Below are positions 6,620-14,237 of a stretch of DNA of 14,237 nt, piece by piece (positions within the stretch are counted from its first letter, which is position 1; each line of letters begins with the position of its first letter). The position numbers and the translations under genes were made by a program. The notes below the pieces were generated by a model. The model saw only the letters and a program-made list of their open reading frames with translations. It was not told where the DNA came from and did no database searches. Source of the stretch: Bacilli bacterium (GTDB lineage Bacteria; Bacillota_I; Bacilli_A; RF39; UBA660); contig JAAVYQ010000002.1 in the NCBI GenBank assembly GCA_022791215.1, positions 1-14,237 of the forward strand. Reading direction: 5' to 3'.

Positions 6620-7882
6620 ATGAATAATTCTACTACAAATACTTATGAAATGAAACGAGAAATTGTTAATTTTGCAAAAAATATTTCTACAAGTGTAAAT
6701 AAGTCTACATCAAAGTTTGTTATGGATATGGAATATGGTCTTGCTAAAAGTGGTAGTTGTTTAATATCACAGATAGCTAGAAGTTTAGATGAAGATATTA
6801 AATTGTCTTATACGATAGAAAGACTATGTGATAATTTGAATAATTTATATGAGGATGAGAAAGAGGTCATATGGAATAATTATCTTAATGAAGTAAAGAA
6901 AAATATAGACTTAGATAATGCAGTAGTATTATTTGATGATAGTGATATAAATAAAGAATACAGTAAAAAATTAGAAGATTTAGATAGAGTTATAGATGCT
7001 TCAAGTAAAGATAAGAAAATAGTAAATGGTTATCATGTATGTGAGGCGACAATATTAACAAAAAATAAGAGGCAACCAATAAGTATATATAGTGAAATAT
7101 ATTCATGTAGGAGTGATAATTTTAAAAGCAAAAATATATATACATTAGAAAGTATAAAGGCAGCAGAAAAATTAGTAGGAGAAAACTTCACTGGAGTATT
7201 TGACCGTGGGTATGATGACAATAAAATATTTGATTATATGAGTAAAAATAATCATAAATTTGTAGTTAGATTAGATGATGAGAGAACGCTTCTATTTAAA
7301 GGTAAGAAACGAAGTGTAGAAGAAGTATCAAAGAGTAGAAAAGGAAAGATAAATTATAAGGCATTATTTGATAATGAAGAATATAATTTAACAGTATCAT
7401 ATACAAAAGCAACATTACCATATAATAAAAGAGAATATCAATTAGTGATAGTATATGGGTTAAGTGAAGAACATCCAATGAAATTATTAACAAATATAGA
7501 TATAAAAGATAAAGAAAGTGTGATAAAAGTAGTAAGATTATATTTATCAAGATGGAGAATAGAAGAACACTTTAGAGGAAAGAAACAGGAATATGATTTT
7601 GAGAATATGAGAGTAAGAACATTAAAAAGTATGAATAACTTAAATAAGTTACTAACAATACATTTAGGACATATAGCAATATTAGCAGACAAGATGGAGA
7701 AAAAGTTATTAAGTATAAAAATAATATATGCAAGTAAATCACTAAGACAAAATGCAATAGTATGGTTAAATCAGTTCGCAAGAGGAATAAAAGAGATATT
7801 AAAATATGCACATGAAGGAATAAAGAAGTGGCAACAAATAGAAAAACGAGGAGAATATAAGCAACTAGAACTAAGACTATGA
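6620..7882 (+). CDS. IS4-superfamily DDE transposase, intact
   Basis: Cuts and joins the ends of its own insertion sequence. I choose ATG 6620 (420 residues) because GGAGGTG lies just upstream at 6608-6614; a TTG at 6605 would place the ribosome site inside the gene. The DDE core is complete: first Asp in FDDSDINK (D106/D107), second in VFDRGYDD (D195), and the Glu in YLSRWRIEEHFRGKK. This last matches the IS4-type Y-(2)-R-(3)-E-(6)-K signature exactly (Y308, R311, E315, K322). The first 100 residues are the usual helical N-terminal region ahead of the catalytic domain. No frameshift or internal stop is present, so the element may be active. I do not assign the IS subgroup. Confidence 0.92.
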   Translation: MNNSTTNTYEMKREIVNFAKNISTSVNKSTSKFVMDMEYGLAKSGSCLISQIARSLDEDIKLSYTIERLCDNLNNLYEDEKEVIWNNYLNEVKKNIDLDNAVVLFDDSDINKEYSKKLEDLDRVIDASSKDKKIVNGYHVCEATILTKNKRQPISIYSEIYSCRSDNFKSKNIYTLESIKAAEKLVGENFTGVFDRGYDDNKIFDYMSKNNHKFVVRLDDERTLLFKGKKRSVEEVSKSRKGKINYKALFDNEEYNLTVSYTKATLPYNKREYQLVIVYGLSEEHPMKLLTNIDIKDKESVIKVVRLYLSRWRIEEHFRGKKQEYDFENMRVRTLKSMNNLNKLLTIHLGHIAILADKMEKKLLSIKIIYASKSLRQNAIVWLNQFARGIKEILKYAHEGIKKWQQIEKRGEYKQLELRL

Positions 7883-8028
7883 GATAAATAAAATTTAAAG
7901 AAAAAAGAGAGCATCAATGATGTTCAGTTTTAAGCAAGTATTAAAGTGACAAAATTAATTGTTAAAACGAGAAATTTTCCAAAATTAATAGAATATGATA
8001 GAATTAGTTAAATTTTTATTGTAAAAAG

Positions 8029-8041
8029 CCTAAACTCAAAT
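8029..8041 (+). repeat. Right terminal inverted repeat of the insertion sequence
   Basis: CCTAAACTCAAAT, the perfect reverse complement of 6458-6470. It lies 146 bp after the transposase stop; nothing else convincing was seen in that gap. Confidence 0.85.
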
Positions 8042-8051
8042 GTTTTTTTAT

Positions 8052-8080
8052 TTGCATTTGAAAAATATATGGTATATAAT
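8052..8080 (+). promoter_or_regulatory. Sigma-A-type promoter for the E1-E2-F-G-queA-H run
   Basis: TTGCAT (8052-8057), a 17-bp spacer and TATAAT (8075-8080) lie just outside the right end of the insertion sequence. The expected start point is around 8087, leaving a short leader that contains the AGGGGG ribosome site of E1. No terminator or second clear promoter follows until the right edge, so this is the best candidate for driving the whole downstream run. Confidence 0.7.
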
Positions 8081-8107
8081 AAAGGTCCAAGTACAGGGGG
8101 ATTTAAT

Positions 8108-8551
8108 ATGTCAAAAAATTTAACAAAAGAAAGAGAAATTGCAGTAAAAATACAAACTGCACAAAGAGTTATAGAATATATAGAAAGTCTAGAATTCAAC
8201 ATAGAAAAAGAGAAAAAAATACTAGACGAAATTATAGATGAACAAGAACCAAATATGGGTACAAGTGGAAGACAGTATAAGACTATAACTAACAAAAAAC
8301 TTAAAATGATAAACACTTTATTAGAATCATTACAAAAATATGAAGAGTACTATAAAATAATAAATGCTTACCAACTATTAAAAAAAGCAGTAAATTTAAA
8401 TCAAGAAATAACATTACCAAAAGAATATTACGAAATATATAATGGAGAATTACAAAAATTATCAAAAGAAGAACTTAAAGATAAAATAAGTGAATTAATA
8501 AAAGAAAACGAAGGATACAAACAACATTTAAAAACAAGGAGTTTATTATGA
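8108..8551 (+). CDS. E1: small soluble coiled-coil protein related to paralog N-terminal modules
   Basis: 147 residues from ATG 8108 with AGGGGG at 8095-8100. An earlier in-frame ATG at 8069 lies inside the promoter and cannot be used by a transcript from it. The protein is charged and helical, with no membrane helix or signal peptide. Its N-terminal segment (VIEYIESLEFNIEKEKKILDEII) has the same pattern as the starts of E2 (IEYLKNIGFNMSKQNKLYEEA) and G (IERYIDVLEENDINMESQREYL). It looks like a free-standing copy of the family's N-terminal module. Its TGA overlaps the E2 start (ATGA), implying translational coupling and perhaps a joint complex with E2. Function is unknown. Confidence 0.8.
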   Translation: MSKNLTKEREIAVKIQTAQRVIEYIESLEFNIEKEKKILDEIIDEQEPNMGTSGRQYKTITNKKLKMINTLLESLQKYEEYYKIINAYQLLKKAVNLNQEITLPKEYYEIYNGELQKLSKEELKDKISELIKENEGYKQHLKTRSLL

Positions 8552-10062
8552 AAAGAAGAGAAATAGAAATTGAACATTTAATAAACGATGAAAAATATAT
8601 TTTCAGCTTACAAGTTGTTAAAAGTATAGAATATCTTAAAAACATTGGATTTAATATGTCAAAACAAAATAAACTATATGAAGAAGCAAAAACATACGAG
8701 TCAATGAAAAAGCTATATAATGATTTAGATATATATTATAAATACGAATGGATTGCCAAATCTGGAAATTTAATAATGTTTGAAAAAATTCTAGCAGGAA
8801 AAGAAGTTACACAACAAAATATATCATCAACAAGTATTTTTTTATCATGGATAGATGACGAAGATTTACAAAAAGACATAATAAAATCATCAGAATTAAA
8901 AATATTATTTCAAAGAATATTTGATGCTATATATATAATAATGAAAAAAGATATAATATCTTCACTTAAAGAAAGCTTATTATTTAGGCAAATAAAAAAT
9001 TCCTCTATATTTTCAGAGTTTATTAAAAATCCAATCATAAAAGACTTTGATATAATTAAAAAGTCAACATACATAGAAAACCAAAAAGCATTTAAAAGAC
9101 TAAAAGAGCTAAGTAGAAAAAGTGCGAATTTAGTAGAATTTGACATAATAATCAATATTATACAATGTTTAGAACCAAATAATATTGAAAGCAAAATAAT
9201 TCCAATGCTCAAAAATTACAAAAATATGATGACTTTATTCCTAGAAAAACATAATACAGGAGAAATACCTTCAAAATTAGATACATTAGAAAAAATTAAT
9301 AATCTAATCCTTGAGTTATCTAAGAAAAGAAAGAAACAAATAACCTCACTATTACTTTCTAGCATTTTGCTTTTAGGGTCAAGCTATGGAGCACCTAAAG
9401 TAGCTAATTATCTAGCAAAAGATAGTCTTGCAAATGTATATAATTATACGCTCGAGCAATATAACTTCATAAAATTAAAAGATACAAACCTTACATCAGT
9501 AGAAATGATAGAAAATTATAAAATAACAATCATCATTAAAGATAGAATATTAGAAACAATAAAATCTTATGACATAGAACTAGACAAACTCACTCCTGAT
9601 CATATAAAAAGGATACTTAATGGAGAACTAACATATTTAGAAGAAATCTTACCATTAGAAGAATTAACTAAACTTTTACAAAGAAATGAAATAGAAATTA
9701 AGATTTATCAAAAAGACAAACAAAGTATGCTATATAAGACCATAATATATTTTATAACATATTTAGTAATAATATCAACTCTAGGTACATTAGAAATAGT
9801 TAATATAAAAAAACGTTGGCGTTTAATAAAAGAACTTGAAAGATTAGAAAAAGAAAAAGAAGAACTAAAAAGAGCTATAGAAAAATTAATAAAAGATTAT
9901 AATGAAGACTTAAATGAAATAGAAAAAGTAGCAGATAATGCACAAAACATAATAAACAATATAAATCTTGAAGACTACGATTTAAACTTGCACAAAGGAC
10001 TAGAAGCGATAACAAAGTCTCAAAACAAGTTAAAATTAAATATAGAAAATATAAGGAGATGA
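8548..10062 (+). CDS. Paralog E2: two-helix membrane coiled-coil protein, intact
   Basis: 504 residues, coupled to E1 by a 4-bp ATGA overlap. The N-terminal cytoplasmic region carries a divergent family motif at residues 169-178 (IIKKSTYIEN) and the Cys block LVEFDIIINIIQCLEPNNIE. Membrane helices lie at about 265-284 and 398-418. The roughly 110-residue ectodomain lacks the FETxEEIEKYF block seen in A, C and D and instead has its own helical sequence. A coiled coil rich in Glu and Lys closes the protein. This is one of the most diverged members; the assignment rests on architecture plus the two motifs. Function is unknown. Confidence 0.85.
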   Translation: MKRREIEIEHLINDEKYIFSLQVVKSIEYLKNIGFNMSKQNKLYEEAKTYESMKKLYNDLDIYYKYEWIAKSGNLIMFEKILAGKEVTQQNISSTSIFLSWIDDEDLQKDIIKSSELKILFQRIFDAIYIIMKKDIISSLKESLLFRQIKNSSIFSEFIKNPIIKDFDIIKKSTYIENQKAFKRLKELSRKSANLVEFDIIINIIQCLEPNNIESKIIPMLKNYKNMMTLFLEKHNTGEIPSKLDTLEKINNLILELSKKRKKQITSLLLSSILLLGSSYGAPKVANYLAKDSLANVYNYTLEQYNFIKLKDTNLTSVEMIENYKITIIIKDRILETIKSYDIELDKLTPDHIKRILNGELTYLEEILPLEELTKLLQRNEIEIKIYQKDKQSMLYKTIIYFITYLVIISTLGTLEIVNIKKRWRLIKELERLEKEKEELKRAIEKLIKDYNEDLNEIEKVADNAQNIINNINLEDYDLNLHKGLEAITKSQNKLKLNIENIRR

Positions 10063-10070
10063 TAAAAATT

Positions 10071-10753
10071 ATGTCATTTGATAAATTTCAGGATTATAGT
10101 TCAAAACTTGCTAAAAGAAATTAATATAAAAATGAAATTTTGCGTTTAGAAAAACTAATAAGCGAAACAACAAGTTATAGAAAAATGTACCAAAATAAAA
10201 CAATAACATTAAGAATATATGATGGAAGCATAAACTACGATGGAACTCAAAACTATGAAGAATGCAAAGTAACAAAACATATGTGGACTTAAAATCGCTA
10301 ATAAGAGAAGAATTAAAAAGTAGAGATATTAAAGACTTAGGAGAATACAAAGAAATAATCTTCTCTGAAAAAGATATAAATGATAAAAGACTTGATGAAG
10401 AATGCTACAAAGTATTATGTATAACAAGCTATGTTTTATCACTGGTATTCGGAGGCGGAATAGCAATAAATAACATATATGAATACTTTGGGTGCAATTT
10501 AGTCATAAAATATCAAAACAGAAGAAAAGAAGAAAGCATAACTTTAATAGAAAAAACAGTTGATAAATACTTAGAAAAAGTATATGAAAATGCACAATTA
10601 GAAAAAAGACTATATGAAATTATAGAAAGTTCTGGTTTCACAGAAGAAGAAAAAGAACTAGTAAAAGAACTAGTCATTCAAAAGAAAAGAAGTCAAGAAC
10701 TTGAAGACAAGTTAAAACGAGAAAAAGAAGTGGCAAGAGTATATAGAAAGTAA
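10071..10753 (+). pseudogene. Paralog F: decayed short member with an internal stop and a frameshift
   Basis: An ATG at 10071 has a strong AAGGAGATGA ribosome site overlapping the E2 stop, but the frame meets a TAA at 10122-10124 after 17 codons. The text past that stop (ITLRIYDGSINYDGTQNYEEC) resembles a paralog ectodomain. It then shifts frame near 10270-10275; adding one A to the AAAA run gives VTKTYVDLKSL. The remainder is open as 10262-10753 (163 codons), with one membrane helix at about residues 54-75 of that frame, then a coiled-coil hairpin ending FTEEEKELVKELVIQKK. The first helix and most of the N-terminal domain are absent, so F also carries a large internal deletion. A protein made from 10262 is possible but that ATG has no ribosome site. 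Confidence 0.65.
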
Positions 10754-10778
10754 ATAATCATATAAAAGGAGTTTGTAA

Positions 10779-12059
10779 ATGGAAAGAATAATAAAAGAAC
10801 AAGAAAAACAACTAATATATAAAGATAAACTAGCAAAAATAGAAAGATATATTGACGTGTTAGAAGAAAATGACATTAATATGGAATCACAAAGAGAATA
10901 TCTTAAAAAAATACTAACAGAAGAAGAAAGCAAAAAAATATTATACGAATTAGGAACGCTTATAGAAAATTTAAAACAATACATAGACATAATAAATATA
11001 ATTTTTGATATAGAAGCTTTAAACACACAACAATATCCCGCCCCAAAAAAACAACTAATCTTCAATATAATAGAAATTTTAAAAGAAAATAAAGACGAAG
11101 TAAAAATACCAAAAAAAATATTAAAAAAAGCATTAAATGTAATATATCAAAACATAAAAAGCGAATTAGAAAATCAATTAGAAAGTGAAACATTAAATTA
11201 CATAGGTGCTAATTTCTATGTAGAGCAAATCAATGAAATAATAAAAGAAGACATACAAGAAATAAAAACATCTACATTTGTAAACAATCCTGAAATGTTA
11301 GGAGTACTAGACCAAGAAATCGAAAAAAACAAAGAAAACTTACTAAACAAACAACTATTAATAACAATAATCGCGTGTCGAAAAAAAGAAAAACTAAAAT
11401 CAAGAACTATCCTTTACATGATGAATGAAGCATTAAAATTAAACAAAAACATGATAACTATAAATATAAAACATGAAAAAAGTATAGAAATTATTCAGAT
11501 AATAAAAGACATCTTAGAAAAATACAAAAAAGCCAAACAAAAAATAAAAGTAAACATACCAGCACTGATACTAACAGGGACACTATTAACAGGCGCAGCC
11601 TTAAGTGTACCTACAATCTCAAACAAGACAACATATGATATTACTAATGCTACGGTAGAAAAAGAAGAATTTAATTCTCAAGAATATTTAGAACTACGTA
11701 ACAGACTCTATATAATGATAATATTATCATCATTAATACCAACCTTTCCGATACATCAGTTAATTAAAATATGCGTACGATTAGAAATGTCAAGAACTAC
11801 TGGAAAAGAATTTAAAAAGAAAATGAAACTCTTAGAACAAGAAATAGAAATTCTCAAAGAAAAGATACTAGAGAACAAAGAAATAGCAAACGAATACTAT
11901 TTTCTCTTAAACAGTGGTATACTTAAAAAAGAGATTAATGAAATAGAATATTTATATTACTCATCAATAACATGGGATGCTATTGAAAAATCAGAACAAA
12001 AAACAATAGAAGAATTAAAAGCCACATACAAGAGAATAAAAAGTAGAGAACAAAATTAA
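10779..12059 (+). CDS. Paralog G: two-helix membrane coiled-coil protein with a minimal ectodomain
   Basis: 426 residues from ATG 10779 with AAAGGAG upstream. The N-terminal cytoplasmic domain has EIKTSTFVN at residues 161-169 and the block LLNKQLLITIIACRKKEKL with the conserved Cys. Membrane helices lie at about 260-280 and 311-330, leaving only about 30 residues outside, the shortest in the set. IPTFPIHQLIK after the second helix matches the P-x-M-P-I motif of C and D. The C-terminus is a coiled coil with SEQKTIEELKATYKRIK. It is intact and followed after 17 bp by queA, which suggests one transcript. Function is unknown. Confidence 0.85.
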   Translation: MERIIKEQEKQLIYKDKLAKIERYIDVLEENDINMESQREYLKKILTEEESKKILYELGTLIENLKQYIDIINIIFDIEALNTQQYPAPKKQLIFNIIEILKENKDEVKIPKKILKKALNVIYQNIKSELENQLESETLNYIGANFYVEQINEIIKEDIQEIKTSTFVNNPEMLGVLDQEIEKNKENLLNKQLLITIIACRKKEKLKSRTILYMMNEALKLNKNMITINIKHEKSIEIIQIIKDILEKYKKAKQKIKVNIPALILTGTLLTGAALSVPTISNKTTYDITNATVEKEEFNSQEYLELRNRLYIMIILSSLIPTFPIHQLIKICVRLEMSRTTGKEFKKKMKLLEQEIEILKEKILENKEIANEYYFLLNSGILKKEINEIEYLYYSSITWDAIEKSEQKTIEELKATYKRIKSREQN

Positions 12060-12076
12060 AAAAATTGGAGATAAAA

Positions 12077-13123
12077 ATGGAAGAAAGATATGATTTAAAC
12101 TATTACAATTACGAATTGCCAGAACACTTAATCGCGCAAACCCCGCTAAAAGAAAGAAGTGCATCAAAACTATTACTACTAAACAAAAACACAGGAGAAA
12201 CGAAAGACGAGACATTCAAAAATATAACAAAATATCTAAAACCAGGAGATGTGTTGGTGCTAAACGACACCAAAGTAATACCAGCAAGATTGATAGGTAC
12301 AAAAGAAGGTACTAATGCTACAATAGAAATACTATTACTAAAAAACAAAGAAAAAGATATATGGGAATGCCTTGCAAAACCGGCGAAAAGACTACATGAA
12401 GGAACGATAATAACATTTGGAAACGGTGAATTAAAAGCAAAAATAAACGAAAAACAAAAAGATGGAATAGTAGAAATAGAATTACAATACGAAGGAATAC
12501 TAAATGAAATACTAGAAAAAATAGGAACAATGCCATTACCACCATACATACACGAAAAACTAAAAGACCAAAAAAGATACCAAACAATATATGCCAAAAA
12601 CCTAGGAAGTGCAGCCGCGCCTACCGCAGGATTACACTTCACAGAAGAAATACTAAAAGAAATAAAACAAATGGGAATAACAATAACGTACGTAACATTA
12701 CATGTAGGACTTGGAACATTTAGACCAGTAAACATGGACAATATACTAGAACACGACATGCACAGTGAATACTACATGATGAATAAAGAAACAGCAGACA
12801 TACTTAACAAAGCCAAAAAAGAAAAAAGAAGAATAATCGCAGTGGGAACAACGAGCACAAGAACATTAGAAAGCATAATGCAAAAAAACGGCAAATTCAA
12901 AGAAAGCAGTGAAGAAACGAACATATTCATATATCCAGGATACACGTTCAAAGCCATAGATGGACTAATAACAAACTTTCACTTACCAAAAAGTACACTA
13001 GTGATGTTAGTAAGTGCACTATCAACGAGAGACTACATACTAAACGCGTATGCACATGCAGTAGAAAAAGAATATAGATTCTTCTCATTTGGAGATGCAA
13101 TGTTTATAACTGACAAATTTTAG
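12077..13123 (+). CDS. queA: S-adenosylmethionine:tRNA ribosyltransferase-isomerase
   Basis: QueA transfers and isomerises the ribose of S-adenosylmethionine onto preQ1-modified tRNA to make epoxyqueuosine at the wobble position of Asp, Asn, His and Tyr tRNAs. The 348 residues match the usual length, and the family motifs appear in order: YELPEHLIAQTPLKERSASK near the start, GDVLVLNDTKVIPARL at about 57-72, LPPYI, LGSAAAPTAGLHFTEE at about 176-191, HVGLGTFRPV, GTTSTRTLES at about 256-265, and a C-terminal YPGYxFxxxDGLITNFHLPKSTL segment. I start at ATG 12077, preceded by TTGGAG; an in-frame TTG at 12065 would bury that site. No other queuosine gene or preQ1 riboswitch is seen nearby. Its position between two array members is unusual. 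Confidence 0.97.
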   Translation: MEERYDLNYYNYELPEHLIAQTPLKERSASKLLLLNKNTGETKDETFKNITKYLKPGDVLVLNDTKVIPARLIGTKEGTNATIEILLLKNKEKDIWECLAKPAKRLHEGTIITFGNGELKAKINEKQKDGIVEIELQYEGILNEILEKIGTMPLPPYIHEKLKDQKRYQTIYAKNLGSAAAPTAGLHFTEEILKEIKQMGITITYVTLHVGLGTFRPVNMDNILEHDMHSEYYMMNKETADILNKAKKEKRRIIAVGTTSTRTLESIMQKNGKFKESSEETNIFIYPGYTFKAIDGLITNFHLPKSTLVMLVSALSTRDYILNAYAHAVEKEYRFFSFGDAMFITDKF

Positions 13124-13135
13124 GAGGAATAATAT

Positions 13136-14237
13136 ATGAACAAAGAAGAAAAAATAGAAAAAATAAAAGACTTAATAGAACATTTAGAATACTATAAAGT
13201 TGATGTAACAAAAGAAAAAAAGACGTTTGCAAGTATACTTGAAGAAAAAGAGACAGTATATGATAGTGCAATAATTGTAGAAACAGGCGAAGCAGTAATA
13301 GCACAAGCATACTCTATGCCTCATATAAGTGAACGAAAACTAACAGCACTATTAAAAGATTTAGAACTATTAAAACTACATTTACTCACACGTGACATAT
13401 TAGAATATATATCAAATCCTTTAACAAACCTAGAAGAAAAAGTAAAATATAGCCAAGAAGCATTAAAAATAATAAAAGCCAATGATGGGATTATTACAAG
13501 TGAAACCATAGACAACATATATCAAATAATATATGAAGCAATAAAAGAAGAACTAGCAAATAACTTAAATAGTGAAATACTAAACACGCTAACGGTCGTT
13601 GACAGAAGACATATAAATAGAATAATAAAACAAAACATACATGAAATAAGAACAAGTACATGTGCAGAAAACATAGAATACGTAAAAGAACTATTAGACG
13701 AAGAAAGAAAAAAGAGATTAAACAACAATGACGATTACGTTGATACAAATATATTATATAGAATAATAAAATGTGAAAAATGCAAAGAACTTACAACAAC
13801 AGTAACTGGAAAATTAAACAAAATAAAAACAGAACTAGATTCAAAAAAATTAAAACTAGAAGAAAGAATAAACCAGACACATCCTAATAGATCATTAGAA
13901 AAAATGAAAGAAAAGATAAAAGCACTAAAAACAGAATATAAAAACATAAAAAGAAGACTAGTCGCAGGAGCCATAACAACCTCATTAATATTAGGTGTTG
14001 GAATTGGAGGAACACAACTTTTAAAAAAGATGATAAGTAAAGATTATTTTGAAACGACCAAAACAACTATAATGTACGATGAAGAAATGAGAGAACCTCA
14101 AGTCGAAAAATATTATGAAACATTTATCAAAGAACAAGATAGATTAATATTAGAAACCTATGGACCAATATATACAAACGTAAGAACTATTGGTGCACAA
14201 ACTATCACAGATTTAGTAAGAGATTACCAAAAATACT
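13136..14237 (+). CDS. Paralog H: membrane coiled-coil protein, cut by the right edge
   Basis: An ATG at 13136 has AGGAGG eight bases upstream, overlapping the queA stop. The frame is open for 367 codons to the window end. The N-terminal domain starts with the shared helical module (IEKIKDLIEHLEYYKVDVTKE) and carries EIRTSTCAEN at residues 170-179 and VDTNILYRIIKCEKCKEL with the conserved Cys. After a basic coiled-coil stretch comes a Gly-rich membrane helix at about 275-296, then an ectodomain of at least 70 residues that the edge truncates. The second helix and C-terminal hairpin are expected beyond the window. The array therefore extends on both sides of the window. Function is unknown. 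Confidence 0.85.
   Translation, partial: MNKEEKIEKIKDLIEHLEYYKVDVTKEKKTFASILEEKETVYDSAIIVETGEAVIAQAYSMPHISERKLTALLKDLELLKLHLLTRDILEYISNPLTNLEEKVKYSQEALKIIKANDGIITSETIDNIYQIIYEAIKEELANNLNSEILNTLTVVDRRHINRIIKQNIHEIRTSTCAENIEYVKELLDEERKKRLNNNDDYVDTNILYRIIKCEKCKELTTTVTGKLNKIKTELDSKKLKLEERINQTHPNRSLEKMKEKIKALKTEYKNIKRRLVAGAITTSLILGVGIGGTQLLKKMISKDYFETTKTTIMYDEEMREPQVEKYYETFIKEQDRLILETYGPIYTNVRTIGAQTITDLVRDYQKY

Larger units (their letters stand above)
6458..8041 (+). mobile_element. Complete insertion sequence of the IS4 superfamily (DDE transposase)
   Basis: The element is bounded by perfect 13-bp inverted repeats (ATTTGAGTTTAGG at 6458-6470 and its complement at 8029-8041). It contains one transposase gene, a hairpin near the left end and about 160 bp of non-coding DNA at the right end. 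Its composition differs from its neighbours, with many more T-rich codons (GTT, TTT, AAT) in the first half of the transposase. It sits between the stop of the metallo-beta-lactamase-like gene and the promoter of E1, so it breaks no gene. I see no long target duplication; an AT dinucleotide at both edges is the only candidate. Confidence 0.85.

Noticed and set aside
7908..7940. Small hairpin AGCATC/GATGTT after the transposase stop
   Set aside because: A six-pair stem with one wobble pair and a short T tract; not convincing as a terminator.
6551..7986. 10-bp direct repeat TTCCAAAATT near both ends of the insertion sequence (6551-6560 and 7977-7986)
   Set aside because: Short and AT-rich, so chance is a sufficient explanation; it could be a transposase site but nothing else supports that.
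8036..8061. Inverted repeat TCAAATG ... CATTTGA overlapping the -35 of the E1 promoter, a possible operator
   Set aside because: The left arm is mostly the terminal repeat of the insertion sequence, so the pairing is likely a by-product of the insertion junction in AT-rich DNA.
770..14066. Many reverse-strand open frames, some over 200 codons (for example opposite queA at 12109-12759)
   Set aside because: They are Phe/Leu/Ser/Ile-rich shadows of A-rich + strand genes, have no ribosome sites and resemble no protein.
1..14237. tRNA or rRNA genes, CRISPR arrays, preQ1 riboswitch before queA
   Set aside because: I saw no cloverleaf-like or GC-richer RNA segment and no regular spacer repeats, and the gap before queA is only 17 bp.

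Overview
The window is very AT-rich bacterial DNA in which every supportable gene lies on the + strand. The coding strand is heavily A-biased: ATA for Ile, AGA for Arg, CTA/TTA for Leu, and many AAA/ACA/GAA codons. Shine-Dalgarno sequences (AGAGG, AAAGGAG, AGGAGG) precede most starts. Tryptophan is read from TGG, and TGA appears only as a stop, so the standard bacterial code fits better than the mycoplasma code. This suggests a low-GC lineage of Bacillota or a relative, possibly host-associated; that assignment is inference. No taxonomic marker other than queA is present.

Layout: (1) 1-5726 holds a tandem run of related genes for membrane-anchored coiled-coil proteins. Paralog A (cut by the left edge and frameshifted) is followed by a small decayed ORF, then B (1192-2838, intact), C (2855-4306, intact) and D (4322-5726, frameshifted). 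(2) 5767-6453 encodes a metallo-beta-lactamase-fold protein whose metal-binding HxHxDH signature has been lost. (3) 6458-8041 is a complete insertion sequence with a DDE (IS4-superfamily) transposase and perfect 13-bp terminal inverted repeats. (4) 8052-14237 is a second run of the same paralog family behind a good sigma-A-type promoter. It contains E1 (small, soluble), E2, F (decayed), G, then the housekeeping tRNA-modification gene queA, then H, which runs off the right edge.

The paralogs share one architecture: a cytoplasmic helical N-terminal domain of about 200-290 residues, a first membrane helix, an extracytoplasmic segment that varies from about 30 to 135 residues, a second membrane helix, and a cytoplasmic C-terminal coiled-coil hairpin. 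Two motifs recur in the N-terminal domain (EIKTST(Y/F)xN, and a later LLDxxII..II.C block), and a P-x-(M/F)-P-I motif recurs just after the second membrane helix. I recognise no described family, so I call them a candidate unnamed family and assign no function. Several copies are broken at or near poly-A tracts while queA, the metallo-beta-lactamase-like gene and the transposase are open. This fits either rapid gene birth and decay, slipped-strand phase variation, or homopolymer sequencing error.

The second run is tightly packed (overlaps or gaps of under 30 bp). E1 to H, including queA, could therefore be one transcript from the promoter at 8052-8080.
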